From assembly GCA_001898835.1 (NCBI GenBank), contig MKVM01000005.1, positions 372,001 to 436,000 on the forward strand: DNA of 64,000 nt, written 5' to 3'. The DNA comes from Micrococcales bacterium 72-143. Its GTDB lineage: Bacteria; Actinomycetota; Actinomycetes; Actinomycetales; Microbacteriaceae. The notes under the pieces were generated by a model. That model was not told where the DNA came from and made no database searches. It saw only the letters and a list, made by a program, of their open reading frames with translations. A program made the position numbers and the translations under genes. Shown piece after piece: positions 54,449 through 63,209 of the stretch. Position 1 is the stretch's first letter. Every line of letters begins with the position of its first letter.

Positions 54449-56890
54449 CTACGCGTCCGCGCGGCGCCGCCTCCGGAGGAGTAGTGCAGCGCCCGCGGCG
54501 ACGGCGAGCAGCAGCACGCCCGCGACCACCGCGATGAGCCACCCCGGCCTGCCGCCCACGGCGCCGCCGGGCGAACCGTCCGAGCCCGCCCCGGCATCCG
54601 CGTGCACCGCGACCCACACCGACACCCAGCTGAGCGCCGAGTTCCAGTTCACGGTCATCTCGTTCGTCGACCACGACTGGATGTCGTCCAGGTAGCACAG
54701 CTGCGCGACGCAGCCGTCGGGCCAGGTCTGCTGGGCGACCGGATCCTGGATCGCGCTGTTCGGGCCGCCCGCGACCGTGCCGTTTGCGACGCGCGGCAGC
54801 GAGGCGTCGAGCGAGTGCGCCATCCAGCGGTGGTGCTGGTTCTGCGAGAACAGCGTGCCGTAGCCGGTGATGTACGAGAGGTCGGTGCCGTTGCGCCCGA
54901 GGAGGTAGTCCATCGCCGTGACCACGGCGTCGCGGTAGCGCACGTCGCCGGTGATCTCGGCGGCCGTGGCGATCACCACCTGGTTGTTGAGGATGATCGC
55001 GTTCGAGCCCCAGTCGTACTCGCCGTTCCGCGGACGGTACGGCTGCTCGAAGGCGCTGCCGGCGGCCGAGAGGTAGCCGTCGGCGGCCTCCACGATCGAG
55101 GCGCGCGCCGCATCCCGGCCCGCGAAGTCGACGCCCGAGTCGACCATGGCGAGGTCGATGCGCCCGAGCGCCGTCGTGGCGCGCCAGTCGAACCCGCCCT
55201 CCGCGTCGATGGGGGTCTCGGCTTCGGGGCTCTCGGCGAGGAACTCCGCGAACGCCGTCTCCCCCGTCGTGAGGAACAGCTCGGCCGCCGCCCAGTAGAA
55301 CTCGTCGTCGAGCTCGAGGTCGTCGTAGGGGCCACCCCCGTCGTCGCCGTCGGCGACTGACGCGAAGAGGTCCGGCGTCTCGAGCGCCGCCTCCCAGGCG
55401 ACGCGGGCGTCCGCGAGCAGCTCGGCCGCGTAGTCGGCATCCCAGTCGGCGAAAAGCCGCGAGCCCTTCGCCGCGACGGCCGCGAAGTTGAGGGTCGCCG
55501 CGGTCGAGGGGCGGTGCACCTGCCGCTCCTTCTCGTCGAGCCAGGGCATGAGCGGGAGGCCCGTCCACCCGTCGTCCTGCACCTTGTGGAACACCATCCC
55601 GGCGTGGTCCGCCCCCGCGGGCACCTGCATGCGCTGCATCCATTCGAGCTCCCAGCGCGCCTCGTCGAGGATGTCGGGCACGCCGTTGCCGGCCTCCGGG
55701 ATGGAGAGCACGCCGTCGTCGAGCAGGGTCGTGTCGCCGGCCCGCTGCGCGCTCTCCCACGCGTCGAGCAGCTGGTGCACGGCGATACCGCCGTTCACGA
55801 CGTACTTGCCGTGGTCGCCGGCGTCGTACCAGCCGCCGTGCACGTCGAAGGTGCCGTCGCAGCTCCAGCCCTGGTAGTAGCCCTGCGGGGCCTGGCATCC
55901 GACCGCGAGGTCGCCGCGGTTCGGGGCGACGCCGAGGTGTCCCGCGGGTCGCGCGTAGCCCTCGCCCGCGTAGCTCTCCTCGAGCTCGATGCCGCTGCGG
56001 GCGAGCAGGAAGTAGTGAAGTGCGTCGGCGGCGAGCGGCGCGTAGAGGCCGTCGCGGATCGCGAAGGGGTAGCTCGTCTCGCCGTCGGCCTCGAGCGTGA
56101 ACCCCTCCCCGGTGGTGGTGACGTCGTCGAACACGATGCGCTGCACGGCGGATGCGACGGTGCGGTCGTCGCCGTACGGCTCCGCGGTGCCCGTGGCGAC
56201 CTCGGTCCCTGATGCGTCCCGCAGCGTCCAGGCGACGCCGGCGGCGTCCGCCGAGTCGACGAGCACGGTGGCCCGCTTCGGCCCGTCGGGGAGGTAGCCG
56301 TACTGGTTGACCCGCACCCGCGAGTGGGTCTCGGTCTCGTAGGGGGCGGGCGGCGGCCCGGTGCGGAGGGAGACGTCGTCGAGGCAGAAGGTCCACGCCG
56401 TGTCCGCGCCGCCGATCTGGAACACGAGCTGACCGGCGGGCCAGTCGAGCGTCGAGGTGAACCCGCCCTCGAAGGTGGCGAACCCCTCCGCGGTCGTCGG
56501 GTTCATCTCGTAGGCGGCGGTCCAGGGTGCCTGGTTCTGCTGGGCGAGCGCACGGATGGTGACGGGTGCGGTGCCGCTGATGCGGAACGAGAGGCGGTAG
56601 CTCTCGTCCTTCACGAGCGGGATGCCGTCGATGCCGACGATCGTGGACCACGCGTTGGGCGTGCCGCCCGGCGCGTCGACGCAGAGCGCGCCGTCGGAGG
56701 TGTCGGCGACGGTGTCGGGTGTCGTCCACCACGGGGCGGCCCCCGCGTCGAAGGCGCCGTTGGGGATGAGCTCGGGGCCGAGCTCATCGCCTCCGGTGGC
56801 GGCGGTCGTGGGCGCGGCGACGCCGGCGACGAGGGCGGCGGCGAGCGCGAGACCGCCGACGACGGAGGGTCGGATGCGGGGGTGGGGCAC
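54449..56890 (-). CDS. Membrane-anchored glycoside hydrolase family 9 enzyme (cellulase)
   Basis: Secreted enzyme of 813 aa that cleaves beta-1,4-glucans. Signal peptide at 1-31, a carbohydrate-binding module-like domain (about 35-178), an Ig-like CelD_N domain (about 190-280) and the GH9 catalytic domain (about 285-765). GGWYDAGDHGKYV holds the general-base Asp pair; GRNGTDLSYITGYG, HHRWMAHSLD and STNEMTVNWNSAL are the C-terminal signatures, with the catalytic Glu in STNEM. A final helix (WLIAVVAGVLLLAVAAGAALLL) and Arg tail anchor it to the membrane. GTG start with AAGGAGG. CelR-type operator upstream. Confidence 0.92.
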   Translation of the reverse strand: MPHPRIRPSVVGGLALAAALVAGVAAPTTAATGGDELGPELIPNGAFDAGAAPWWTTPDTVADTSDGALCVDAPGGTPNAWSTIVGIDGIPLVKDESYRLSFRISGTAPVTIRALAQQNQAPWTAAYEMNPTTAEGFATFEGGFTSTLDWPAGQLVFQIGGADTAWTFCLDDVSLRTGPPPAPYETETHSRVRVNQYGYLPDGPKRATVLVDSADAAGVAWTLRDASGTEVATGTAEPYGDDRTVASAVQRIVFDDVTTTGEGFTLEADGETSYPFAIRDGLYAPLAADALHYFLLARSGIELEESYAGEGYARPAGHLGVAPNRGDLAVGCQAPQGYYQGWSCDGTFDVHGGWYDAGDHGKYVVNGGIAVHQLLDAWESAQRAGDTTLLDDGVLSIPEAGNGVPDILDEARWELEWMQRMQVPAGADHAGMVFHKVQDDGWTGLPLMPWLDEKERQVHRPSTAATLNFAAVAAKGSRLFADWDADYAAELLADARVAWEAALETPDLFASVADGDDGGGPYDDLELDDEFYWAAAELFLTTGETAFAEFLAESPEAETPIDAEGGFDWRATTALGRIDLAMVDSGVDFAGRDAARASIVEAADGYLSAAGSAFEQPYRPRNGEYDWGSNAIILNNQVVIATAAEITGDVRYRDAVVTAMDYLLGRNGTDLSYITGYGTLFSQNQHHRWMAHSLDASLPRVANGTVAGGPNSAIQDPVAQQTWPDGCVAQLCYLDDIQSWSTNEMTVNWNSALSWVSVWVAVHADAGAGSDGSPGGAVGGRPGWLIAVVAGVLLLAVAAGAALLLRRRRRADA

Positions 56891-56916
56891 GGTCCTCCTT
56901 GACGGCCACGACAGTG

Positions 56917-56930
56917 TGGGAGCGCTCCCA
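56917..56930. promoter_or_regulatory. CelR/CebR-type operator
   Basis: TGGGAGCGCTCCCA, the exact palindrome bound by the LacI-family cellobiose-responsive repressors CelR and CebR of actinobacteria. It lies 27 bases before the GH9 start codon. The repressor gene is not in the window. Confidence 0.88.
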
Positions 56931-56976
56931 CGCTAGCGCATCCCGCCCGGCGGGAGAAGGAGCACCCCGGGGCGAC

Positions 56977-57012
56977 GACGGGCGACGGGAGATGTCGCTC
57001 CCGCCGCCCGTC
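56977..57012 (-). terminator. Hairpin after the ABC exporter operon
   Basis: Arms 56977-56991 and 56998-57012 are 15 bases with one mismatch around a six-base loop. It lies 25 bases after the last exporter gene stop on the minus strand. Confidence 0.65.
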
Positions 57013-57036
57013 ACGTGCTCCGCCCGCGGGCTCCCG

Positions 57037-59136
57037 CTACTCCGCGTTCTCGGGTGCGCCCTCCTCCGCGAGCGCCTCGCGCACGATCTCGCCTGTCGTC
57101 GGCGGCGCCTCCGGCGCACCGACGAGGGCCGGCACCGGCGCCGCCGCGGCCTCGTCCTCGATGGGTGCCGCGAACTGGGCCTCGTACAGGCGCGCGTAGG
57201 CGCCGTGCGCCACGAGCAGCTCGTCGTGGGTGCCCTGCTCCACGATCGCGCCGTCCTCCATCACGAGGATGAGGTCGGCGTCGCGGATCGTGGAGAGCCG
57301 GTGCGCGATCACGAACGAGGTGCGGTCGCGCCGCAACGCGCTCATGGCCCGCTGCACGAGCAGCTCGGTGCGGGTGTCGACCGAGGAGGTGGCCTCGTCG
57401 AGGATCAGCACGCTCGGCCGCGCGAGGAACGCCCGCGCGATCGTGATGAGCTGCTTCTCGCCCGCCGACACGTTGCCGCCCTCGTCGTCGAGCACCGTGT
57501 CGTAGCCGTCGGGCAGCGAGTGCACGAAGCGGTCGACGTAGGCGGCCGTCGCGGCGTCCATGATCTCCGACTCCGTCGCATCCGGCCGCCCGTAGGCGAT
57601 GTTGTCGCGGATGCTGCCGCCGAACAGCCAGGTGTCCTGCAGCACCATGCCGGTGCGTGCCCGGAGGTCGTCGCGCGTCATGCGCGTCGTGTCGACCCCG
57701 TCGAGGGTGATGCGCCCGGCATCCGGGTCGTAGAACCGCATGATGAGGTTCACGAGCGTGGTCTTGCCGGCCCCCGTCGGTCCCACGATCGCGACGGTCT
57801 GACCGGGTTCGGCCACGAGCGAGAGCTCGTGGATGAGCGGCTTCTCCGGGTCGTACGAGAACGACACGTTCTCGAAGGCGAGGCGTCCGGTCGCGTTCGC
57901 GGGTGACTCCGCGGGGTCGGGATCCGCCACCTGCTCGTCGGCGTCGAGCAGCTCGAACACGCGCTCGGCGGATGCCACCCCCGACTGCAGCAGGTTGGCC
58001 ATCGAGCCCAGCTGTGAGAGGGGCTGCGTGAACTGCCGCGAGTACTGGATGAACGCCTGCACGTCGCCGAGCCGCATCGTGCCGTTCGCGACGAACAGCC
58101 CGCCGACCACGGCGACCGCGACGTAGACGAGGTTCCCGACGAACATCGTCGCGGGCATGATGATGCCGCTGATGAACTGGGCACCGAAGCTCGCCCGGAA
58201 CAGCTCCTCGTTCTTCTCGTCGAAGCGCGCCTGCACCTCGCGGTGGCGGCCGAACACCTTGACGAGCGAGTGGCCGGTGTAGCCCTCCTCGATCTGCGCG
58301 TTGAGCGTGCCCGTGTGGGTCCACTGCGCCACGAAGAGCTTCTGGGAGCGCTTGGCGACGAGCACCGTGATCACGAGGGTGATCGGGATGGCGACGAGAG
58401 CGATGAGGGCGAGCACCGGCGAGATCACGAACATCATCACGACCACGCCGATGACGGTGAGCAGCGAGGTGAGCAGTTGCGACAGCGTCTGCTGGAGGCT
58501 CTGCGAGATGTTGTCGATGTCGTTCGTGACGCGGCTCAGCAGCTCTCCGCGCGGCATCCGGTCGAAGTAGGTGAGCGGGAGCCGGTGGATCTTCGCCTCC
58601 ACGTCGCGCCGCAACCGCAGCACCGTGCGCTGGGTGATGCCGTTGAGCACGTAGCCCTGCAGCCACATGAACACCGAGCTGAACACGTACAGCAGCAGCA
58701 CGATCCCGAGCACGAGCGCGAGGGCCGAGAAGTCGATGCCCTCCCCCGGCCGCAGGGTCATGCTGCGCAGCATGTCGGCCTGGGTCGTGTTGCCCTCGGC
58801 CTCGAGCTGGGCGATCACCTGCTCCTTGGTGACGCCCTGCGGCAGCTGCGCGGAGATGACGCCCTCGAAGATGAGGTTGGTCGCCTGGCCGAGCACCTTC
58901 GGCCCGATGACGCTCAGGATGACGCCGATCGTGCCGAGCAGGATCACGAACACGACGCCGATGCGCTCGGGACGGAGGCGGCCGACGAGTCGCCGGGCGG
59001 AGGGCCCGAAGCTCATGGCCTTCTCGGCGGGCATGCCGGCACCGCCGAAGGGACCGCCCCCGCCCCCGGGGCCGGGACGACGCGCGGGGCCCGCGGGGCG
59101 GGCCGGTGCGGATTCCCGGGGCTCGTTCTCGGTCAC
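57037..59136 (-). CDS. ABC exporter half-transporter, subunit 2
   Basis: Fused membrane-ATPase half-transporter of 699 aa. A Gly/Pro-rich cytoplasmic N-terminus (about 40 residues) precedes six helices and a large loop with EGNTTQADMLRSMTLRPGE. The nucleotide-binding domain has GPTGAGKTTL (Walker A), NVSAGEKQLITIARAFL (signature), LILDEATSSVD (Walker B, Glu) and AHRLST (switch His). The C-terminal 45 residues are Ala/Glu/Pro-rich. The GTG overlaps the partner stop by four bases. With the partner it likely forms a heterodimeric lipid or drug exporter. Confidence 0.94.
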   Translation of the reverse strand: MTENEPRESAPARPAGPARRPGPGGGGGPFGGAGMPAEKAMSFGPSARRLVGRLRPERIGVVFVILLGTIGVILSVIGPKVLGQATNLIFEGVISAQLPQGVTKEQVIAQLEAEGNTTQADMLRSMTLRPGEGIDFSALALVLGIVLLLYVFSSVFMWLQGYVLNGITQRTVLRLRRDVEAKIHRLPLTYFDRMPRGELLSRVTNDIDNISQSLQQTLSQLLTSLLTVIGVVVMMFVISPVLALIALVAIPITLVITVLVAKRSQKLFVAQWTHTGTLNAQIEEGYTGHSLVKVFGRHREVQARFDEKNEELFRASFGAQFISGIIMPATMFVGNLVYVAVAVVGGLFVANGTMRLGDVQAFIQYSRQFTQPLSQLGSMANLLQSGVASAERVFELLDADEQVADPDPAESPANATGRLAFENVSFSYDPEKPLIHELSLVAEPGQTVAIVGPTGAGKTTLVNLIMRFYDPDAGRITLDGVDTTRMTRDDLRARTGMVLQDTWLFGGSIRDNIAYGRPDATESEIMDAATAAYVDRFVHSLPDGYDTVLDDEGGNVSAGEKQLITIARAFLARPSVLILDEATSSVDTRTELLVQRAMSALRRDRTSFVIAHRLSTIRDADLILVMEDGAIVEQGTHDELLVAHGAYARLYEAQFAAPIEDEAAAAPVPALVGAPEAPPTTGEIVREALAEEGAPENAE

Positions 59137-60866
59137 GCCGCCTCCTCCGCGCTCAGCTGGCTCTCGACGATCTCGCGGTACTCCTCGGAGCTCGCGAGCA
59201 GTTCGTCGTGGGTTCCGAGTCCGACGATGGCGCCGTCCTCGAGCACGACGATCTGGTCGGCCTGCAGGATCGTCGACACGCGCTGGGCGACCACGATCAT
59301 GGTCGCGTCGCCCACCTCGCGGGCGAGCGCCTGGCGCAGCCGGGCGTCCGTCGCGGTGTCGAGCGCCGAGAACGAGTCGTCGAAGACGTAGATCTCGGGT
59401 CGTTTCACGAGCGCTCTCGCGATCGCCAGCCGTTGTCGCTGACCACCGGACACGTTGGTGCCTCCCTGCGCGATCGGCGCCTCGAGCTTCTCGGGCATCG
59501 CCTCGACGAAGTCGCGCGCCTGCGCGATCTCGAGCGCCGCCCACAGCTCCTCGTCGCTCGCCTCGGGGTTGCCGTAGCGGAGGTTGGAGGCCACCGTGCC
59601 CGAGAACAGGTACGGACGCTGCGGGATGAGGCCGATCCGGCCCCACAGAACCTCGGGGTCGAGCTCGCGCACGTCGACGCCGTCGACGAGCACCGCGCCG
59701 CCGGTCACGTCGAACAGCCGCGGGAGCAGGTTGACGAGGGTCGTCTTGCCCGAGCCGGTCGAGCCGATGATGGCGGTCATCCGGCCGGGTCGCGCCGTGA
59801 ACGACACCTCGCGCAGCACGGGCGCCTCGGCTCCCGGGTAGGCGAAGGTGGCGTCCCGCAGCTCGACCTCGCCGCCCGTCGCGAGTTCGGTGACCGGCGC
59901 GAGGGGGGCGACGACCGACGGCTCGGTTTCGAGCACCTCGCCGATGCGGTCGGCGGAGACGGCGGCACGCGGCAGCAGCACCGCGAGGAAGGTCGCCATC
60001 ATGACCGCCATGAGGATCTGGATGAGGTAGCTGAGGAACGCGATGAGCGAGCCGACCTGCATGTCGCCGTCCTCGATCCGGAACGCCCCGAACCACAGCA
60101 CCGCGACGCTCGACACGTTGAGCACGAGCATGACGACGGGGAACATGAGGGCGAACAGCCGGCCGGCCCGCAGCGCCGTGTCGGTGAGCTCCTCGTTGGC
60201 GACGGCGAAGCGCTCGCGCTCGCGGTCCTCGCGCACGAACGCGCGGATGACCCGGATGCCGGTGAGCTGCTCGCGCAGGATGCGGTTGACGTTGTCGATG
60301 CGGGCCTGCATCTTGCGGAACTGCGGCACCATCCGCACGATGATGAGCCCCACGGAGACGAGCAGCACGGGCACCGCGACGACCATGATCCAGGAGAGCG
60401 CGAGGTCTTCACGGAGGGCGAAGATGACGCCGCCGATCGCGAGGATCGGGGTGGAGACGAGGATCGTGCAGCTCATGAGCACGAGCATCTGCACCTGCTG
60501 CACGTCGTTCGTGGTGCGGGTGATGAGCGAGGGCGCGCCGAAGCGGGCGACCTCACGCTCGGAGAACTCGCCGACGCGGCGGAACACGCCCGCGCGCAGG
60601 TCGCGTCCGAGCGCCATCGCGGCCTTGGCGCCGAAGTACACGGCGAGGATGGCGGCGGCGATCTGGCCGAGCGTGATGAGCAGCATGAGGCCGCCGGTGC
60701 GGAGGATGAACCCGGTGTCGCCCTTGGCGACGCCGTCGTCGATGATGTCGGCGTTGAGGGCCGGAAGGTACAACGAGGCGATCGACTGGGCCAGCTGGAA
60801 GATCACGACGCCGATCAGCAGAGGCCAGTACGGCTTCAGGTAGCGCACGAGGAGTTTGCCGAGCAC
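59133..60866 (-). CDS. ABC exporter half-transporter, subunit 1
   Basis: Membrane-ATPase half-transporter of 577 aa, six helices then an ATPase: GSTGSGKTTL (Walker A), NVSGGQRQRLAIARALV (signature), IYVFDDSFSALD (Walker B) and AQRVST (switch). The Walker B Asp-Asp in place of the catalytic Asp-Glu, and Gln in the switch instead of His, mark a degenerate ATP site. This is typical of one half of heterodimeric exporters such as BmrC/D or TmrAB, and the partner has the canonical residues. GTG start with GAAAGAAG upstream. It follows tetR by 59 bases. Confidence 0.94.
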   Translation of the reverse strand: MLGKLLVRYLKPYWPLLIGVVIFQLAQSIASLYLPALNADIIDDGVAKGDTGFILRTGGLMLLITLGQIAAAILAVYFGAKAAMALGRDLRAGVFRRVGEFSEREVARFGAPSLITRTTNDVQQVQMLVLMSCTILVSTPILAIGGVIFALREDLALSWIMVVAVPVLLVSVGLIIVRMVPQFRKMQARIDNVNRILREQLTGIRVIRAFVREDRERERFAVANEELTDTALRAGRLFALMFPVVMLVLNVSSVAVLWFGAFRIEDGDMQVGSLIAFLSYLIQILMAVMMATFLAVLLPRAAVSADRIGEVLETEPSVVAPLAPVTELATGGEVELRDATFAYPGAEAPVLREVSFTARPGRMTAIIGSTGSGKTTLVNLLPRLFDVTGGAVLVDGVDVRELDPEVLWGRIGLIPQRPYLFSGTVASNLRYGNPEASDEELWAALEIAQARDFVEAMPEKLEAPIAQGGTNVSGGQRQRLAIARALVKRPEIYVFDDSFSALDTATDARLRQALAREVGDATMIVVAQRVSTILQADQIVVLEDGAIVGLGTHDELLASSEEYREIVESQLSAEEAA

Positions 60867-60925
60867 GGTGCTTCTTTCGGTGGGTTCGGTGTTGCGGCGG
60901 GCGTGGGGCGGGTCGCGGATGCGGT

Positions 60926-61594
60926 TCAGGCCGCGGTGGGCCGGGGGGATGCGGCGGTGCTCGTCGCGGTGCGCGGCGGCAGCGGGGGCGCGGGACTCGT
61001 GACGGCGGCCCCGTGCACGACGAGGCCCGCGAGCTCCGCGGCGTCGAAGGGGCGCGGATGGTTGAACGGCTCGATCGAGGAGCCGAACGCCACGAGCCTC
61101 AGATACCAGCCGAGCATCTCGACGGGGACGGCGAGGCGGTGCGCATCCGGTTCGAGCAGCTCGCGGATGATCTCGAGCCAGTCCTCGCGGCTGGCGTCGC
61201 GCTGGGGCGGGGGGCCCTGCACCTGGAAGAGCGTCATGATGCGGAACACCTCGCGGAACCGCACCTGCAGCTGCTCGATGATCACCGCGATCTTGTCCTC
61301 GAAGGGCAGCTCGCGTGCGATGCGGCGCAGTTCGGCGCGGAACGGCTCGCGGTCGAGCAGCTTCTCGAGCCCGGCTGCGAGCAGCGTCTCCTTGTCGCCG
61401 AAGGCCCGGAACACCGTGCCCTCGGCGATCCCGGCGGCATCCGCGAGCTCCCGGCTCGTGACGTCGCGCCCCTTCTCGAGCAGCAGCGGCAGCACGGCCT
61501 CGAGGATGGCCTCGCGCCGCTCCTCGGGGGCGAGCGGGCGCGCGCGCTCCCGCACGACCATGAACTCCTCCGGCAGAACCACGTCGGCGAGCAT
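60926..61594 (-). CDS. TetR-family transcriptional regulator
   Basis: Repressor of 222 aa. A TetR helix-turn-helix at about 30-68: REAILEAVLPLLLEKGRDVTSRELADAAGIAEGTVFRAFGDKETL. The C-terminal ligand domain is variable, ending in a Pro/Thr-rich tail. It is the first gene of a unit with the ABC exporter. A perfect palindrome (61599-61614) lies five bases before its ATG, so autoregulation is likely. Inducer unknown; exported compounds are the usual candidates. Confidence 0.9.
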   Translation of the reverse strand: MLADVVLPEEFMVVRERARPLAPEERREAILEAVLPLLLEKGRDVTSRELADAAGIAEGTVFRAFGDKETLLAAGLEKLLDREPFRAELRRIARELPFEDKIAVIIEQLQVRFREVFRIMTLFQVQGPPPQRDASREDWLEIIRELLEPDAHRLAVPVEMLGWYLRLVAFGSSIEPFNHPRPFDAAELAGLVVHGAAVTSPAPPLPPRTATSTAASPRPTAA

Positions 61595-61598
61595 AAAT

Positions 61599-61614
61599 GA
61601 GTGAGCGCTCACTC
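61599..61614. promoter_or_regulatory. TetR-type operator palindrome
   Basis: GAGTGAGCGCTCACTC, a perfect 16-bp palindrome of the TGAGTGAGCGCTCACTCA type seen before TetR-controlled exporter genes. It is placed between tetR and glpK. Confidence 0.8.
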
Positions 61615-61627
61615 CGCAACTCGGGCG

Positions 61628-61647
61628 GCGAGAGTGCGTACTCTCGC
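61628..61647 (+). promoter_or_regulatory. glpK -10 element within an inverted repeat
   Basis: GCGAGAGT and ACTCTCGC are perfect 8-bp arms around GCGT. The -10 hexamer TACTCT (61639-61644) lies in the right arm, seven bases before the glpK ATG. A protein bound here would cover the promoter. The regulator is unknown. Confidence 0.6.
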
Positions 61648-61651
61648 GGAC

Positions 61652-63169
61652 ATGAGCGCATCGGAGCCTCGGCACATCCTCGCCATCGACCAGGGCACGA
61701 CGAGCACGCGGGCCATCGTCTTCGACGACCGCGGGCGCGTCGTCAGCACCGGACAGCGCGAGCACAAGCAGCACTTCCCGAAGCCCGGCTGGGTCGAGCA
61801 CGACGCCACCGAGATCTGGCGCAATGCCCGCCACGTCGTCGGCGAGGCGCTCGCCGATGCCGCCATCACCCGCCACGACATCGCGGCGGTCGGCATCACC
61901 AACCAGCGCGAGACCGTGATCGTGTGGGACCGCGCCACGGGCAAGCCCATCCACCACGCGATCGTCTGGCAGGACACCCGCACGCAGGATGCCGTCGACG
62001 CGCTCGCCGCGGAGGGCGGCGTCCGGCGCTTCGCGGAGAAGACCGGGCTGCCGCTCGCCACCTACTTCTCGGCGACCAAGATCGCCTGGATCCTCGACCA
62101 CGTCGACGGCGCCCGCGAGCGCGCGGAGGCGGGCGAGCTCGCCTTCGGCACGCCCGACTCCTGGCTGCTCTGGAACCTCACGGGCGGCGCCGTGCACGCG
62201 ACCGACGTGACCAACGCGAGCCGCACCCTGCTCATGAACCTCGAGACCCTCGACTGGGACGACGAGCTGTGCGCCGCGATCCGGGTGCCGCGCGCGATGC
62301 TCCCCGCGATCCGCTCCTCCTCCGAGGTGTACGGCCACGCCGAGCCCCGGAGCCTGCTGCGCGAGACGCCCATCGCGGGCATCCTCGGCGACCAGCAGGC
62401 GGCCACCTTCGGGCAGGCGGCGTTCGACGCCGGCGAGTCGAAGAACACCTACGGCACGGGCGGCTTCCTCATCGTCAACACCGGCACGGAGCCCGTGCAC
62501 AGCGACAGCGGGCTCATCACCACGGTCGCCTACCGGCTGGGCGACGACGCCCCGCGCTTCGCGCTCGAGGGCTCCGTCGCGGTCGCCGGCTCGCTCATCC
62601 AGTGGCTGCGCGACAACCTCGGCATCATCCGCGACGCCTCCGAGGTGGAGGCGCTCGCCCGCAGCGTCGACGACAACGGCGACGTCTACGTGGTCCCCGC
62701 CTTCTCGGGCCTGTTCGCCCCCTACTGGCGGCCGGATGCGCGCGGCGCGATCGTCGGGCTCACCCGCTTCGCGACGAAGGCGCACCTCGCCCGCGCGGCC
62801 CTCGAGGCGGTCGCCTACCAGACCCTCGACGTGATCCAGGCGGCGAACTCCGAGCTGGACGCGCCGATCGCCGAGCTGCGCGTCGACGGCGGCATGGTGC
62901 GCGACGAGCTGCTGCTGCAGTTCCAGGCGGATGTGCTGGGCGTGCCCGTCGTGCGGCCGCAGGTCACCGAGACCACGGCGCTGGGCGCCGCCTACGCCGC
63001 GGGACTCGCGGTCGGGCTGTGGCGCGACACGGACGAGCTGCGCGAGCTGTGGGCCGAGGATCGGCGCTGGGAGCCCGCGATCGACGACGCGACCCGCGAG
63101 CACGGCATCGCCCGCTGGCACCAGGCGGTCGAGCGCACCCTCGACTGGGTGGAATCCGACACGCCGTAG
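61652..63169 (+). CDS. glpK: Glycerol kinase
   Basis: Phosphorylates glycerol to sn-glycerol 3-phosphate, 505 aa, FGGY family. Characteristic segments: [56 protein letters not shown] and [20 protein letters not shown]. The ATG at 61652 is leaderless by promoter spacing. No glpF or glpD is adjacent; fbaA follows 40 bases later with its own promoter. Confidence 0.97.
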   Translation: MSASEPRHILAIDQGTTSTRAIVFDDRGRVVSTGQREHKQHFPKPGWVEHDATEIWRNARHVVGEALADAAITRHDIAAVGITNQRETVIVWDRATGKPIHHAIVWQDTRTQDAVDALAAEGGVRRFAEKTGLPLATYFSATKIAWILDHVDGARERAEAGELAFGTPDSWLLWNLTGGAVHATDVTNASRTLLMNLETLDWDDELCAAIRVPRAMLPAIRSSSEVYGHAEPRSLLRETPIAGILGDQQAATFGQAAFDAGESKNTYGTGGFLIVNTGTEPVHSDSGLITTVAYRLGDDAPRFALEGSVAVAGSLIQWLRDNLGIIRDASEVEALARSVDDNGDVYVVPAFSGLFAPYWRPDARGAIVGLTRFATKAHLARAALEAVAYQTLDVIQAANSELDAPIAELRVDGGMVRDELLLQFQADVLGVPVVRPQVTETTALGAAYAAGLAVGLWRDTDELRELWAEDRRWEPAIDDATREHGIARWHQAVERTLDWVESDTP

Positions 63170-63172
63170 ACT
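63167..63172 (+). promoter_or_regulatory. -10 element of fbaA
   Basis: TAGACT overlaps the glpK stop codon and is 37 bases before the fbaA ATG, giving a short leader with AGGAGG (63198-63204). Confidence 0.45.
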
Positions 63173-63209
63173 CGACCCGACACCACCCGCCCCCTCCAGG
63201 AGGACCCCC

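Noticed and set aside
51309-56732. Single giant reading frame on the minus strand joining mmsA to the region of rmuC and the GH9 gene
   Set aside because: It is a stop-free frame produced by high G+C. Only the mmsA part has protein-like composition; the rest is antisense or out of frame with rmuC and the GH9 gene.
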